Shown in pieces: positions 24,931 to 33,697 of a stretch of 64,000 nt of DNA; position 1 is the stretch's first letter; every line of letters starts with the position of its first letter. The notes below the pieces were generated by a model. It saw nothing but the letters and a program-made list of their open reading frames with translations, was not told the DNA's origin and did not search any database. Both the position numbers and the translations under genes were made by a program. The DNA lies in assembly GCF_035918235.1 (NCBI RefSeq), contig NZ_CP109485.1:3348001-3412000 (forward strand), read 5' to 3'. Source of the DNA: Streptomyces sp. NBC_01445. GTDB lineage: Bacteria; Actinomycetota; Actinomycetes; Streptomycetales; Streptomycetaceae.

Positions 24931-25470
24931 CTACCCCCGTATCGATGTACTGGACTCGGACTCGAAACTGGCATCGGCATCGGAACCGGTGGTGCCGAGC
25001 AGCCGGTGGACCACCGACCTGGCCAGCTCCTCGGCCCGGGCCTCCTGGTCGATCTCGATGTGCACGGCGTGGGCGGGCAGGCCCGCCACGACGGCGGCCG
25101 ACACCGCGCGGAACGTGTCCGCGAGGCCGTACGGAGCGTCCTCGGCCGGGACGATCACGACGGCGGACGTGAGCGGACCGATGTCGGCGGCTATCTGCGC
25201 CGGCAGCGCGAGCACCGCCTCCGTGTCCTCGGCGTCCACCTGGTAGGGCAGCGCCACGAGACCGATGTCGGCCAGCTCCTTGCACAGGAAGGCGGCGTTG
25301 GTGGCCGCGTCGTCCCCGCGTCCCCGATGGCCCGCGCCGACGACGGCGACGGCGGCCCCGGCGGCGCAGAGCCGTGCGGTGACGACCCGTCCGGTGCCGG
25401 TGGTGGCGTCGACGACGAGGACGACGCAGCCGTCGAGCGGCGGGGGTGCGTAGGACGCTGCGTGGGACAC
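24931..25470 (-). CDS. short SDR-like protein lacking the catalytic Tyr-Lys
   Basis: 179 residues. The N-terminal beta-alpha-beta (GCVVLVVDATTGTGRVVTARL, TGxxxG-like loop) and VDAEDTEAVLALPAQIA match an SDR Rossmann fold. The YxxxK active site and the NNAG motif are absent, and the chain is about 70 residues shorter than a normal SDR, so it is unlikely to be an ordinary oxidoreductase. It may bind a nucleotide or another ligand. It is the first gene of a two-gene unit with the atypical response regulator, suggesting a regulatory partnership. Confidence 0.6.
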   Translation of the reverse strand: MSHAASYAPPPLDGCVVLVVDATTGTGRVVTARLCAAGAAVAVVGAGHRGRGDDAATNAAFLCKELADIGLVALPYQVDAEDTEAVLALPAQIAADIGPLTSAVVIVPAEDAPYGLADTFRAVSAAVVAGLPAHAVHIEIDQEARAEELARSVVHRLLGTTGSDADASFESESSTSIRG

Positions 25471-25639
25471 GAGGACTCCCTGTTCGCGGAATACGATGAG
25501 CAGGTAACGTGCGGAATCTGTGGACAGCTTGAAACGTGCGCGTCGCCGGGAATGCGGCGCGCCCTGATGAAGTGGAGTTCAGGCGCCTTGACCTGGCGCT
25601 GAATAAACGTTCAACCGTGGTTCAAGGGGGAAACACCAC

Positions 25640-26623
25640 GTGGACGAAGTCTCGTCACTGGATCAGCAGACTCTCGGCGTCTACCGCGCGATTCTGTTCC
25701 ACAAGGAACACGATCCGAAGCGCCTCGCCGCTTTGCTCGACTGCACACCGGAGGCGGTGGAGGCGGCCCTGGACAGGCTGTCCGAGCTCTCCCTCCTCGC
25801 ACCTTCTACGGATTCCCCGGGCCGGCTGCGGGCGGTGAACCCGTCGCTCGGCCTGAAGGTCCTCCTCCAGCGGGAGCAGAACGAACTGGCCTGGCGCCAG
25901 CAGCGCATCGAGCAGAACCGCGCCGCGCTGGCGGCGCTCGCCGCCGAGTACACGGCGTCCGGCTGGTCGAACACCCTGGACGGCACGGAACACCTCGACA
26001 ACGTCGACGACATCCGTATCCGTCTGGAGGCGCTCGCCGAGTCCTGCGTGCGCGAGTCCCTCGCGTTCCATCCGGTCAACGCGCTGACCCAGGAGTCGAT
26101 CGAGGCCGGCCGGCCCCTCAACGAGCGGGCGCTCGCGCGGGGGGTGCGCTTCCGGTCGATCTACCTCGACAGCGTCGCCAACGACCGGGTCACCAAGGCG
26201 CACGCGCAGTGGATGGCGGAGCGGCACAGCGAGATCCGGACCTCGCCCACGCTGCCGATGCGGCTGCTCATCGTCGACAACACCGCGGCGATCGTGGCCG
26301 GTCTGCCGGGTCAGGCCCAGCCGTCCGCGCTGCTGTTCAGCAGCCAGCCGGTGGTCCTCGCGATGCGGGCCCTGTTCGAGGCGTACTGGGAGCACGCCTG
26401 CCCCCTCGACCGGCCCGGGGACGCCCTGCCCGGCGGGCTGACCCCGCAGGAGCGCAAGCTCCTCCAGCTCCTCGCGACGGGTCTCACCGACGAGGCCGTG
26501 GCCCGTGCGCTCGGTATCGGGGTGCGCACCGAGCGCCGCATCATGGCCGAGCTGATGGAGCGCCTCGGTGCGTCGAGCCGCTTCGAGGCCGGCGTGCAGG
26601 CCACGCGCAGGGAGTGGATCTGA
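25640..26623 (+). CDS. LuxR-type regulator with TrmB-like N terminus
   Basis: 327 residues. The N terminus (LDQQTLGVYRAILFHKEHDPKRLAALLDCTPEAVEAAL) is a TrmB/MarR-like winged helix; residues 70-230 are a helical and sensor-like middle; the C terminus is a LuxR DNA-binding domain (LTPQERKLLQLLATGLTDEAVARALGIGVRTERRIM). This architecture is frequent in Streptomyces RiPP and other biosynthetic loci. It starts at the GTG at 25640 and is divergent from the SDR/response-regulator pair. It is a plausible pathway-specific activator of the cluster (inference). Confidence 0.85.
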   Translation: MDEVSSLDQQTLGVYRAILFHKEHDPKRLAALLDCTPEAVEAALDRLSELSLLAPSTDSPGRLRAVNPSLGLKVLLQREQNELAWRQQRIEQNRAALAALAAEYTASGWSNTLDGTEHLDNVDDIRIRLEALAESCVRESLAFHPVNALTQESIEAGRPLNERALARGVRFRSIYLDSVANDRVTKAHAQWMAERHSEIRTSPTLPMRLLIVDNTAAIVAGLPGQAQPSALLFSSQPVVLAMRALFEAYWEHACPLDRPGDALPGGLTPQERKLLQLLATGLTDEAVARALGIGVRTERRIMAELMERLGASSRFEAGVQATRREWI

Positions 26624-26648
26624 CGGGGCGTCGTCGTCCGCATCGGGC

Positions 26649-26918
26649 TCACCGCTGAGGGGTGACGGGCCAGACGAAGTCGTCGGGCGAGGCGGGTATG
26701 CCGGGCAGGCCGGGGAGGTGCTGCGGCAGGGTCGGCCACACGAAGTCGAGGGGCCTGGCCGGCGGGGTCGGCCACACGAAGTCGTCCGCGGAGGAGGGGG
26801 TGGCCTTCGGCGCGTCACCGGCCGCCCCCGAGGGGAGGGCCTGCGCGGGCACGGCCCACAGGATCCCGCCGAGAACGGCGGCGGCGAGGACGGTACAGCG
26901 GGTGGTGGCACGGGACAT
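26649..26918 (-). CDS. small secreted peptide with three DFVWP repeats
   Basis: 89 residues. Residues 1-27 form a Sec signal (MSRATTRCTVLAAAVLGGIL, cleavage after AQA). The mature part of about 62 residues has three copies of a motif: DDFVWPT, LDFVWPT and DDFVWPV, separated by Pro-rich spacers (PPARP; PQHLPGLPGIPASP). No Cys is present in the mature region. I do not recognise the family. It converges on the LuxR-type gene and may or may not belong to the cluster. The regular spacing of Trp-Pro motifs suggests a binding or surface role. Confidence 0.75.
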   Translation of the reverse strand: MSRATTRCTVLAAAVLGGILWAVPAQALPSGAAGDAPKATPSSADDFVWPTPPARPLDFVWPTLPQHLPGLPGIPASPDDFVWPVTPQR

Positions 26919-27109
26919 GGGAGGTCTCCATTCGCGAGTACGGTGCGGCGTACGTTCGATGCGTTGACCTGCGTCGGTCCGGTCCGTTGCGGCCGTTCCG
27001 ACTGCGTGCCTAGAGATAATCACCGCGCCACCCCCACTGTCCGCATCCGGCCACGCCAGGAAGCTGCATGGCAGGGAGTTGCCTGAGGGGCGGGGTCTTC
27101 AGGTGGGGC

Positions 27110-27451
27110 CTATCGGCCCTCGGCCCCGGCGTCCGGTCCGGCCGCCGCGCGGCGGAACTCCGCGTTGATGCGCAGGGCCTCCTCGAGCTGGTCCTCGAGG
27201 ATGATGATGCGGCAGGCGGCCTCGACGGGGGTGCCCCCGTCGACGAGCTCGCGGGCACGTGCCGCGATACGCAGCTGATAGCGGGAGTAGCGGCGGTGTC
27301 CGCCGGCCGACCGCAGCGGAGTGATCAGGCGCGCTTCGCCGATGGCCCGCAGGAACGCGGGCGTGGTGCCGATCATCTCGGCGGCCCTTCCCATCGTGAA
27401 CGCGGGATAGTCGTCGTCGTCGAGACGGCCGAGCGGTCCTTCTGCTGTCAT
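27110..27451 (-). CDS. MerR-type transcriptional regulator
   Basis: 113 residues. The MerR winged helix-turn-helix spans residues 16-75 (FTMGRAAEMIGTTPAFLRAIGEARLITPLRSAGGHRRYSRYQL), followed by a short dimer helix (EAACRIIILEDQLEEALRI). The effector domain is missing, as in HspR-like and other small MerR proteins. It lies near helicase and cold-shock genes. Confidence 0.88.
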   Translation of the reverse strand: MTAEGPLGRLDDDDYPAFTMGRAAEMIGTTPAFLRAIGEARLITPLRSAGGHRRYSRYQLRIAARARELVDGGTPVEAACRIIILEDQLEEALRINAEFRRAAAGPDAGAEGR

Positions 27452-27567
27452 TTCACCTCGTCGAGGGGCGCATGGAGGGGCCCCGGCGCCGTCGCGGCGG
27501 CCGCGCCCCGGGCAAATTGAACACCATGCGTCCCCAAGACCGCGCCGGCCACCGATGCGGCGCGCAC

Positions 27568-27607
27568 GCCGAGGGCCCCGACCGGTTCTCAGGTCGGGGC
27601 CCTCGGC
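27568..27607. terminator. hairpin terminator downstream of the helicase-associated genes
   Basis: GCCGAGGGCCCCGACC / GGTCGGGGCCCTCGGC, 16-bp perfect stem with an 8-base loop, 31 bases past the stop of the gene at 27639 (minus strand). Confidence 0.75.
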
Positions 27608-27638
27608 CGCCCGGCCGCGGTGGCCGGCGGTGGCGTGT

Positions 27639-27950
27639 CTACGCGGGGGCGGGCAGACCCATCAGAGCCGAAGCGGCCTGGAGCGGGGTGAGTTCAGCCG
27701 CGTCGGAGCCGCCCGCGGAGACCTCGGTACAGGCGAAGCCGAGCGCGGTCAGCGCCCTGACGACCTCACCGGAGGTGAAGTCGCGCCGGTCCTGCCGGGT
27801 GATGACGGCCCCGACCTGCTTGACGGGGTAGCGGCGCCGCCCGATGAGCACGGAGTCGCCGGTGACGGGTTCGGGTTTGACGCCCTTCATCGCCTCCAGC
27901 ACATCACTGCTGAACAGCTCGAAGGGGAATCTGGCGATGACACAGCGCAT
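27639..27950 (-). CDS. conserved Streptomyces hypothetical protein
   Basis: 103 residues beginning MRCVIARFPFELFSSDVLEA, with the segment GVKPEPVTGDSVLIGRRRYPVKQVG and QDRRDFTSGEVVRALTALGF. I recognise it as a conserved actinobacterial family often found with a DEAD-box helicase and a CBS-like small protein, but no function is known to me. It is 7 bases downstream of the next gene in the same operon. Confidence 0.75.
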   Translation of the reverse strand: MRCVIARFPFELFSSDVLEAMKGVKPEPVTGDSVLIGRRRYPVKQVGAVITRQDRRDFTSGEVVRALTALGFACTEVSAGGSDAAELTPLQAASALMGLPAPA

Positions 27951-27957
27951 GGGGGCC

Positions 27958-28245
27958 TCACAGGGAGAGGGACGGACCGGAGGTGCGGACGATGTCCCGC
28001 AGCTGGATGCGATCGGTGTAGCCGGCGCTGTCACGCACGGCGCTCAGCTCGGCGCGGCTGACCGTGACGGTGCAGCGGCCGTCCTCGTCGCAGAGGAGAA
28101 GCCGGCCGGCACGGGAGCTGTCGAGGACGGACAGGGCGACCTCGACGGTCATGTCGGCCCAGACGCGAGGTCCCGACGGCCTCAGGGACGCGGCCCCCGA
28201 AGGGGGGCGGGCCGTCTCGCGCGGATGTGTCTCGACCAGTGTCAA
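27958..28245 (-). CDS. small CBS-like protein
   Basis: 95 residues. The segment MTVEVALSVLDSSRAGRLLLCDEDGRCTVTVSRAELSAV resembles one half of a CBS domain. It is probably a nucleotide-sensing or scaffold protein of the helicase operon. It lies between the helicase gene and the hypothetical gene above. Confidence 0.65.
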   Translation of the reverse strand: MTLVETHPRETARPPSGAASLRPSGPRVWADMTVEVALSVLDSSRAGRLLLCDEDGRCTVTVSRAELSAVRDSAGYTDRIQLRDIVRTSGPSLSL

Positions 28246-28296
28246 AGTGCCTCCTACGGGATGACGAAATGGGACAAGGGGCCGTGGCGTAACAGG

Positions 28297-29760
28297 TCAG
28301 GACGCCGTGGCGACCGGGGACGCGGACTGCCGGAAGGCTCCCGAGCCCTGCCCCGTGCGCGGCTGGTCGGCGGCGCGCCAGGGACCGGCGGCGCGCCGGG
28401 CCTCGGCGGAACGGCTGCGGCGGCCACGGGTGCTCGACCCGCTGCGCCGAGGGCGCTCCGCCACCGGCGCGGTGATGACGACCGGCACACCGGACGGCGC
28501 CCGCGCCCCGGTGATACGGCTCAACTCGGCTTCGCCCGAGCGGACTTGGGCGATCTGCGGGGTGATCCCGGCGTCGCGCATCAGCCGGCTCATGTCGCGG
28601 CGCTGGTTGGGCATGACCAGGGTGACGACGCTGCCGGACTCACCGGCACGGGCGGTACGGCCGCCGCGGTGCAGGTAGTCCTTGTGGTCGGCGGGCGGGT
28701 CGACGTTGACGACGAGGTCGAGGCTGTCGACGTGGATCCCGCGGGCGGCGACGTTGGTCGCGACCAGGACGGTGACGTGGCCGCTCTTGAACTGGGCCAG
28801 GGTGCGGGTGCGCTGCGGCTGGGACTTGCCGCCGTGCAGGGCGGCGGCGCGCACACCGACGGCGAGCAGGTCCCGGGTCAGCCGGTCCACCGCGTGCTTG
28901 GTGTCGAGGAACATGATGACCCGGCCGTCGCGGGCGGCGATCTCGGTGGTGGCCGCGTGCTTGTCGACGGGGTGCACGTGCAGGACGTGATGTTCCATCG
29001 TCGTCACCGCGCCGGCCGACGGGTCGACGGAGTGGACCACGGGGTCGTGCAGGTAGCGGCGCACGAGGAGGTCGACGTTGCGGTCGAGCGTGGCGGAGAA
29101 CAGCATGCGCTGCCCCTCCCGGCGTACCTGGTCGAGCAGGGCCGTGACCTGGGGCATGAAGCCCATGTCGGCCATCTGGTCGGCCTCGTCGAGCACGGTG
29201 ACCGCCACCTCGTCGAGCCGGCAGTCGCCTCGGTCGATGAGGTCCTTGAGCCGCCCCGGGGTGGCGACGACGATCTCGACGCCCCCTCGCAGCGCTCCGG
29301 CCTGACGTCCGATGGACATGCCGCCCACGACGGTGGCCGTCCGCAGCTTCAGCGACCGCGCGTACGGGGTGAGTGCCTCGGTGACCTGCTGGGCGAGTTC
29401 ACGGGTGGGGACGAGGACCAGGGCGAGCGGACTGCGGGGCTCGGCGCGTCGCCCGGCGGTACGGGCGAGGAGTGCGAGCCCGAACGCGAGGGTCTTGCCG
29501 GACCCGGTTCGGCCGCGGCCGAGCACGTCACGCCCGGCGAGGGAGTTGGGCAGGGTCGCCGCCTGGATGGGGAACGGCTCGTTCATGCCGAGGCTGGTGA
29601 GCATCCGCAGGAGCTCGTCCGGCAGAGCGAGCTCCCCGAAGGAGGCGACGGCGGGGAGGCCCGGCCGAACGGTCTTCGGCAACGCGAACTCCCCGGAAAC
29701 CACACTCCGGCCCGTTCGCCCGGCTCGACTCTCTCGACCTGCCCCATACATACGTTTCAT
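28297..29760 (-). CDS. DEAD-box ATP-dependent RNA helicase
   Basis: 487 residues with the ordered helicase motifs: Q motif (FPIQAATLP), I (GRTGSGKT), Ia (PTRELAQQV), Ib (TPGRLKDL), II (DEAD, in VLDEADQM), III (SATL), V (ATNVAARGIH) and VI (HRGGRTARAG). The C-terminal 70 residues are basic and Ser/Arg-rich, for RNA binding. It unwinds structured RNA, probably during cold stress, given the cold-shock gene upstream. The ATG at 29760 has GGAAGG 11 bases before it; an ATG three codons later is an alternative. Confidence 0.93.
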   Translation of the reverse strand: MKRMYGAGRESRAGRTGRSVVSGEFALPKTVRPGLPAVASFGELALPDELLRMLTSLGMNEPFPIQAATLPNSLAGRDVLGRGRTGSGKTLAFGLALLARTAGRRAEPRSPLALVLVPTRELAQQVTEALTPYARSLKLRTATVVGGMSIGRQAGALRGGVEIVVATPGRLKDLIDRGDCRLDEVAVTVLDEADQMADMGFMPQVTALLDQVRREGQRMLFSATLDRNVDLLVRRYLHDPVVHSVDPSAGAVTTMEHHVLHVHPVDKHAATTEIAARDGRVIMFLDTKHAVDRLTRDLLAVGVRAAALHGGKSQPQRTRTLAQFKSGHVTVLVATNVAARGIHVDSLDLVVNVDPPADHKDYLHRGGRTARAGESGSVVTLVMPNQRRDMSRLMRDAGITPQIAQVRSGEAELSRITGARAPSGVPVVITAPVAERPRRSGSSTRGRRSRSAEARRAAGPWRAADQPRTGQGSGAFRQSASPVATAS

Positions 29761-29905
29761 GATCGGCAAAACCTTCCTGGACGCGGCACGAAAATGCACG
29801 GCACGCATCAAGGAATTCCCGCGACATTTGAACAGCACAGGGAATCGCAGGAACGAGCCGAATCATTGGATGCCAAAAAGATGAACGGCACCCGGAAAAG
29901 CAACG

Positions 29906-29941
29906 AGCTGGGGCCCGCACCCCAAGGTGCGGGCCCCAGCT
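29906..29941 (-). terminator. terminator of the cold-shock gene
   Basis: AGCTGGGGCCCGCACC / GGTGCGGGCCCCAGCT, a 16-bp perfect stem with a CCAA loop, 24 bases past the cspA-like stop and before the helicase leader. Confidence 0.85.
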
Positions 29942-29965
29942 ACGGTCTACGCGTCAGCGACGACG

Positions 29966-30169
29966 TCAGGCGGGAACGATGTTCTCGGCCGTCGGGCCCT
30001 TCTGGCCCTGACCGATGTCGAAGCTCACCTTCTGGCCTTCCTGCAGCTCACGGAAGCCCTGGGCGGCGATGTTCGAGTAGTGGGCGAAGACGTCGGGGCC
30101 GCCACCGTCCTGCTCGATGAAGCCGAAACCCTTTTCCGCGTTGAACCACTTCACGGTGCCAGTAGCCAT
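29966..30169 (-). CDS. cold-shock protein, CspA family
   Basis: 67 residues, full length. RNP1 KGFGFIEQ and RNP2-like VFAHY are intact ([20 protein letters not shown]). It is a single-stranded RNA/DNA chaperone that melts mRNA structure. The ribosome site AAGGAGATATGAC is strong, and the gene is monocistronic, with its own terminator. Confidence 0.97.
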   Translation of the reverse strand: MATGTVKWFNAEKGFGFIEQDGGGPDVFAHYSNIAAQGFRELQEGQKVSFDIGQGQKGPTAENIVPA

Positions 30170-30451
30170 GTCATATCTCCTTCGGGGCAGTGCCCGGAGC
30201 CCACACTGTGCGGACTCCTGTCGCCGCGATCATCGCCCCGCCCGGAAAGACACCGGAAACACAGAAGCGCTCCCGCCGGAAATGAATATCCGGCGGAGGC
30301 ACTCGAAGTTTTGGGAACCACAACTGCAACTAAATCCAACAGTAGCATGCCACCCCGAAATCCCGCAGAACTCCAATTTCCCAGCCCTGCCGCCCGAAAA
30401 AAACTTCAGCCTCCCGCCCTCGATTTCTGCACTCGCCGGAACAGATATCAC
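30170..30451 (-). promoter_or_regulatory. AT-rich leader/promoter region of the cold-shock gene
   Basis: 282 bases without a gene. The part from about 30270 to 30440 is far lower in GC than the surroundings (several A-runs and TTTTGGG, AAAAAAA stretches). It must contain the csp promoter and a possibly long 5' untranslated region, as expected for temperature-regulated csp mRNAs. No specific box can be named. Confidence 0.5.
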
Positions 30452-30919
30452 TCAGTGTCCGGAAGCCGACCGCCGGGTCAGGAGCCGTTCGCGACCCCGG
30501 CCGACCAGGAGCACGGTCATCGCCACGACGGTCAGGACCTGGGAGATCACCACGAGGTCCTTCTCCGCGTACCAGACGGGTTCGTACATGTCGGGCAGCG
30601 GTCCGAATGCGCCGACGTCGACGTAGCGGTAGACGAGCAGGGCCGCGAGCCCGCCGGCCGCGGTGAGCCAGGCGAAGACGTCACCGAGAGACCGGCGCCA
30701 GAACAGGACGAGCACGGCGGCGAGCGCGGCGAGGGCGGTCTCGATCCTGAAGAGGGAGCCCTGGCTGATCGTGGCGCTGACGGGGTCGTAGCGGGAGGCG
30801 AGGTCCGCGTGCACGTACGCGTTGACGGCGAGCCCGGCGGCGGCGAGGATGCGGGCCGCCGCGCGCCATGGCCGCCGCGCGGGGCGGGGGGACGGGGGGT
30901 CGGTCGGTTCATGGGACAT
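30452..30919 (-). CDS. small membrane protein downstream of a cupredoxin
   Basis: 155 residues with four hydrophobic segments (AARILAAAGLAVNAYVHADL, FRIETALAALAAVLVLFW, VFAWLTAAGGLAALLVYRYV, VVISQVLTVVAMTVLLVG). It lies 44 bases downstream of the cupredoxin lipoprotein gene. The pairing recurs in Streptomyces and suggests a shared envelope or redox role; function is unknown. Confidence 0.75.
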   Translation of the reverse strand: MSHEPTDPPSPRPARRPWRAAARILAAAGLAVNAYVHADLASRYDPVSATISQGSLFRIETALAALAAVLVLFWRRSLGDVFAWLTAAGGLAALLVYRYVDVGAFGPLPDMYEPVWYAEKDLVVISQVLTVVAMTVLLVGRGRERLLTRRSASGH

Positions 30920-30963
30920 GGCGGGGGCCTCCCGGTGACGAGGGCGTGCGGGGTGCGCCGACG

Positions 30964-31431
30964 TCAGCGGACGGTGAGAGTGCCCTTCATGTTCGGGTGG
31001 ATGGTGCAGACGTAGGAGTACGAGCCCGGCTTGGACGGCGCGGTGATGGTCGCCGACTTCCCCTGCGCGAGGTCGCCGGTGTCGAAGGACTTGTCGTCGG
31101 CGGTCAGCGTGTGCGTGGCCGAGTCCTCGTTGGTGACGGTGATCTTCGTGCCGGGGCTGACCTCGAACGTGGCCGGGTGGAAGGCGAAGTCCTTGATGGT
31201 GACCTTCACTTCGCCCTTTCCGCTCTCGGATGGCGAGGGGGACGCCGGGGCAGGGGCGGAGACACTTGCGGAGGCGGACGGGGCGGAGGACACCGAAACG
31301 GAAGCGGACGCGGGCGGGGTGCTGCTGGAGGAGGACCCGTCGCCCGAGTCCGAGCATCCGGTGAGGGTGGTGACCAGACACAGGGCGGCGCCGATCAGGG
31401 CCGTGTGCGGTCGGCGGTGACGCATGGACAT
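30964..31431 (-). CDS. cupredoxin-domain lipoprotein
   Basis: 155 residues. The N terminus is a lipoprotein signal ending in LTTLTGC (lipobox), followed by a Ser/Ala/Pro-rich linker (about residues 30-75). The C-terminal domain is plastocyanin-like, with ligands H in ATHTLTAD, C in YVCTIHPNMKG, and the H and M of the same motif. It is likely a membrane-anchored type 1 copper electron carrier. The start at 31431 follows GGAGACACG; a Met two codons later is possible. Confidence 0.88.
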   Translation of the reverse strand: MSMRHRRPHTALIGAALCLVTTLTGCSDSGDGSSSSSTPPASASVSVSSAPSASASVSAPAPASPSPSESGKGEVKVTIKDFAFHPATFEVSPGTKITVTNEDSATHTLTADDKSFDTGDLAQGKSATITAPSKPGSYSYVCTIHPNMKGTLTVR

Positions 31432-31600
31432 CGTGTCTCCAAGTGGTGTGCGGGGCACGCCGATGTCCGGCAGGAGCCCGGCCCATGCACGGATCCGTCC
31501 GTCGGACGGTGAACACGGGTACCGCTAAGAGATGTCGACAGGAGGAGGTCGTCGCACGAGTGACAGCGCCTGAACGGCGTACACAACGGCCTGCATACGG

Positions 31601-32290
31601 TCATCCCAGGTCGAGAAGCTCCTCGTGGAAGCCGCCGAAGCCGCGCTCGCGGTCGATCAGATGGATCTCCAGGATCCAGTGGCAGTCGCGTCCGGCCCGG
31701 TCGGGGCGCCGGAGCCGGGTGGCGTTCCCGGGTGCGATGTACGACTCGATGTCGGCGCCGTCGATCTTCTCGTGCGGGAACTCGCCCACCGGGTGACCGG
31801 CGTGCCAGCCGCCCAGTTCCCAGCCGCGTGTGGCGGCCAGTCGGGCGACCTCGGCGTGGAGCGCGGCGCCGGTGATGTCCGGGTCGGCCTCGAAGGCGCG
31901 GCGTCCGGCGGCGAAGACCTCGGGCAGGTCGTCGCGCAGCCGGAGCTTGTCGGGGTCGTCACCGAGGACGAAGGTGCGGCCGAAGTCGGCTTCCCACTCC
32001 TCGAGGATCGGCCCGAAGTCGGCGAAGGCGATGTCGTCGTGGCCGATGATCCGGTCCGGGGGATTCTCCTTGTACGGGTGGAGGGTGTTCGGGCCGGAGC
32101 GCACGATGCGCTTGTGCCAGTGGCGCGTGGGCCCGAACAGTTCGTTCGCGAGGTCGCGGATCCGGTCGCTGACCGCCCGCTCCCCCTCCCCCGGCGCGAC
32201 CAGCTTCCTCGCCTCGATCTCGGCGAAGAGTTCGGCGGCTTTGGCCTGGGCGTCCAACAGGCGTGCGGCGCGGTCGAGTTCGGTGTGCAT
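31601..32290 (-). CDS. M24-family aminopeptidase-like protein
   Basis: 229 residues with a creatinase/methionine-aminopeptidase (pita-bread) fold. Recognisable segments are DIAFADFGPILEEWEADFGRTFVLGDD (metal-ligand Asp region), GGWHAGHPVGEFPHE (conserved His) and a C-terminal DCHWILEIHLIDRERGFGGF with the Glu ligands. At 229 residues it is only the catalytic half of Xaa-Pro peptidases; such short forms are common in Streptomyces, function uncertain. It lies 26 bases downstream of the frameshifted amidotransferase/methyltransferase gene. Confidence 0.82.
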   Translation of the reverse strand: MHTELDRAARLLDAQAKAAELFAEIEARKLVAPGEGERAVSDRIRDLANELFGPTRHWHKRIVRSGPNTLHPYKENPPDRIIGHDDIAFADFGPILEEWEADFGRTFVLGDDPDKLRLRDDLPEVFAAGRRAFEADPDITGAALHAEVARLAATRGWELGGWHAGHPVGEFPHEKIDGADIESYIAPGNATRLRRPDRAGRDCHWILEIHLIDRERGFGGFHEELLDLG

Positions 32291-32316
32291 GAATCCCCTC
32301 CGGTCGGGTGTTCCGC

Positions 32317-33607
32317 TCAGTTGTGCGCCTCGTCGGCGACGCGGACGGCACGAGCCAGGAAGTACTCGGACTTGTCCTCGTAGCAGACGAGTTGCCAGCC
32401 GTTGCCGTCCAGCATGGGCCTCAGATTCGGCTCGCCCAGCGGGTCGTCGGGGCTCAGGGGGCGGCCGTGGCGGGCTGCGCGTTCGGCGCGGCCGGAGGGG
32501 TGGAAGAGGAGAAGCGTGCCGCCGGAGGCGGTGACGCGGGCCCATTCCCGCAGGGCTACGGGTGGGGCGGGGAGATGGTCGAGCAGCCCGGCACTGAAGA
32601 TGCCGTGGGTCGCGCCCGGCGGCAACGGCAGGCGGTGGCAGTCGGCGACCAGCAGGCAGGCCGGACCGGCGCGCCCCTCCCGGGCGGCTGCCGTGAGCAT
32701 GGCCGAGGTGACGTCCACCCCGAACACCTTCCCTTTGTCCCCCACCCCGGCACGCAGTGCAGGCAGGGCGCGTCCGCTGCCGCAGCCCAGGTCCAGGGCC
32801 GTCTGACCGGGGAGAAGTCCCATGCGGGCGACCGCCGCCGCGTACCTCGGCCCGTCGGCGGCGAAGCGCGCCTCCCAGGCATCGGCCCTGGGCGTGAAGA
32901 ACGTACGGGTGGCGGTGTGCGCGGCGCGCGCGGCCACCAGCGCCGCGAACCGCCCGAACACCAGGTCCCGGTACGGGGCCGGCTCGGCCGGTTGACCCGA
33001 CGCGGCATCGCGGATGCCGGGAGCGGTGGCGGCCTCTTCCGGGAATGCCGTCACGAAGGCGTCCACGGGGGCCTCGTCCACTTCCAGGTGAAACTGCAGC
33101 CCCCACGCCCACCCGGAACGCCTGCACCGGATCCCGCTCGCAGGAGGCCAACAGCGCCGCGCCGTCGGGAAGTTCCATGGTGTCGCCGTGCCGGTGCGGC
33201 ACGCGCAGCCGCTCGGGCGCACCCGCGAACAGCGGATCCCGGTCGGCCGCCGGGCCGGTGCGTACCTCACCCCACCCCAGCTGCGAGCCGGAACCCGTAC
33301 GGGCCGCGCCGCCCGCCGCAACGGCGAGAAGCCGGGCCCCCAGACCCACCGCGAGCACCGGCACCTCGGCGGCCAACGCCTCGCGCAGCAGAGCCAGTTC
33401 GGCACGACGCGCGGGGAACCCGGCATCGCTGTGAGCGGCCAGGGGCCCGCCCATCACCACCAGCGCCTCGACCCCGGCCAGGCTCTCCGGCAGCGGATTC
33501 CCCGCCCACACCCGGCACACCCGCAGCCGCAGCCCGGCCGCCACCAGTGCCTCACCGATCGCGTAGGGCCCCTCCTCGCGCACATGCTGCACCACCAGTA
33601 CGCCCAC
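32317..33607 (-). pseudogene. class I glutamine amidotransferase fused to a SAM methyltransferase, frameshifted
   Basis: The 5' part (GTG at 33607) encodes a GATase1-like domain (VLVVQHVREEGPYAIGEAL, VVMGGPLAAHSD, VPVLAVGLGARLLA). The usual nucleophile Cys position reads Gly (VGLGARLL), so even the intact form may be non-hydrolytic. Near 33110 the frame changes: VQAFRVG is followed one base out of phase by WGLQFHLEVDEAPVDAF, the catalytic-triad end of the same domain. From there the frame runs on without a stop into a methyltransferase domain (ALDLGCGSGRALPALRA, SAGLLDHLP). The break lies in a G-rich run and could be a real mutation or a base-call error. The frames joined would make a fusion of about 430 residues. 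Confidence 0.75.
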
Positions 33608-33697
33608 AGCCTCGCCCCACTCCGCACATGCAGCCCAGAACAGCCTGATCACACAGTGCGTGCGAGTCAATAAGACTATTCAAGCCGCACAAGCGGC

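Noticed and set aside
26700..26800. Repeated GGCCACACGAAGTCG units, CRISPR-like at first sight
   Set aside because: They encode the DFVWP motifs of the secreted peptide; spacers are short, unequal and coding.
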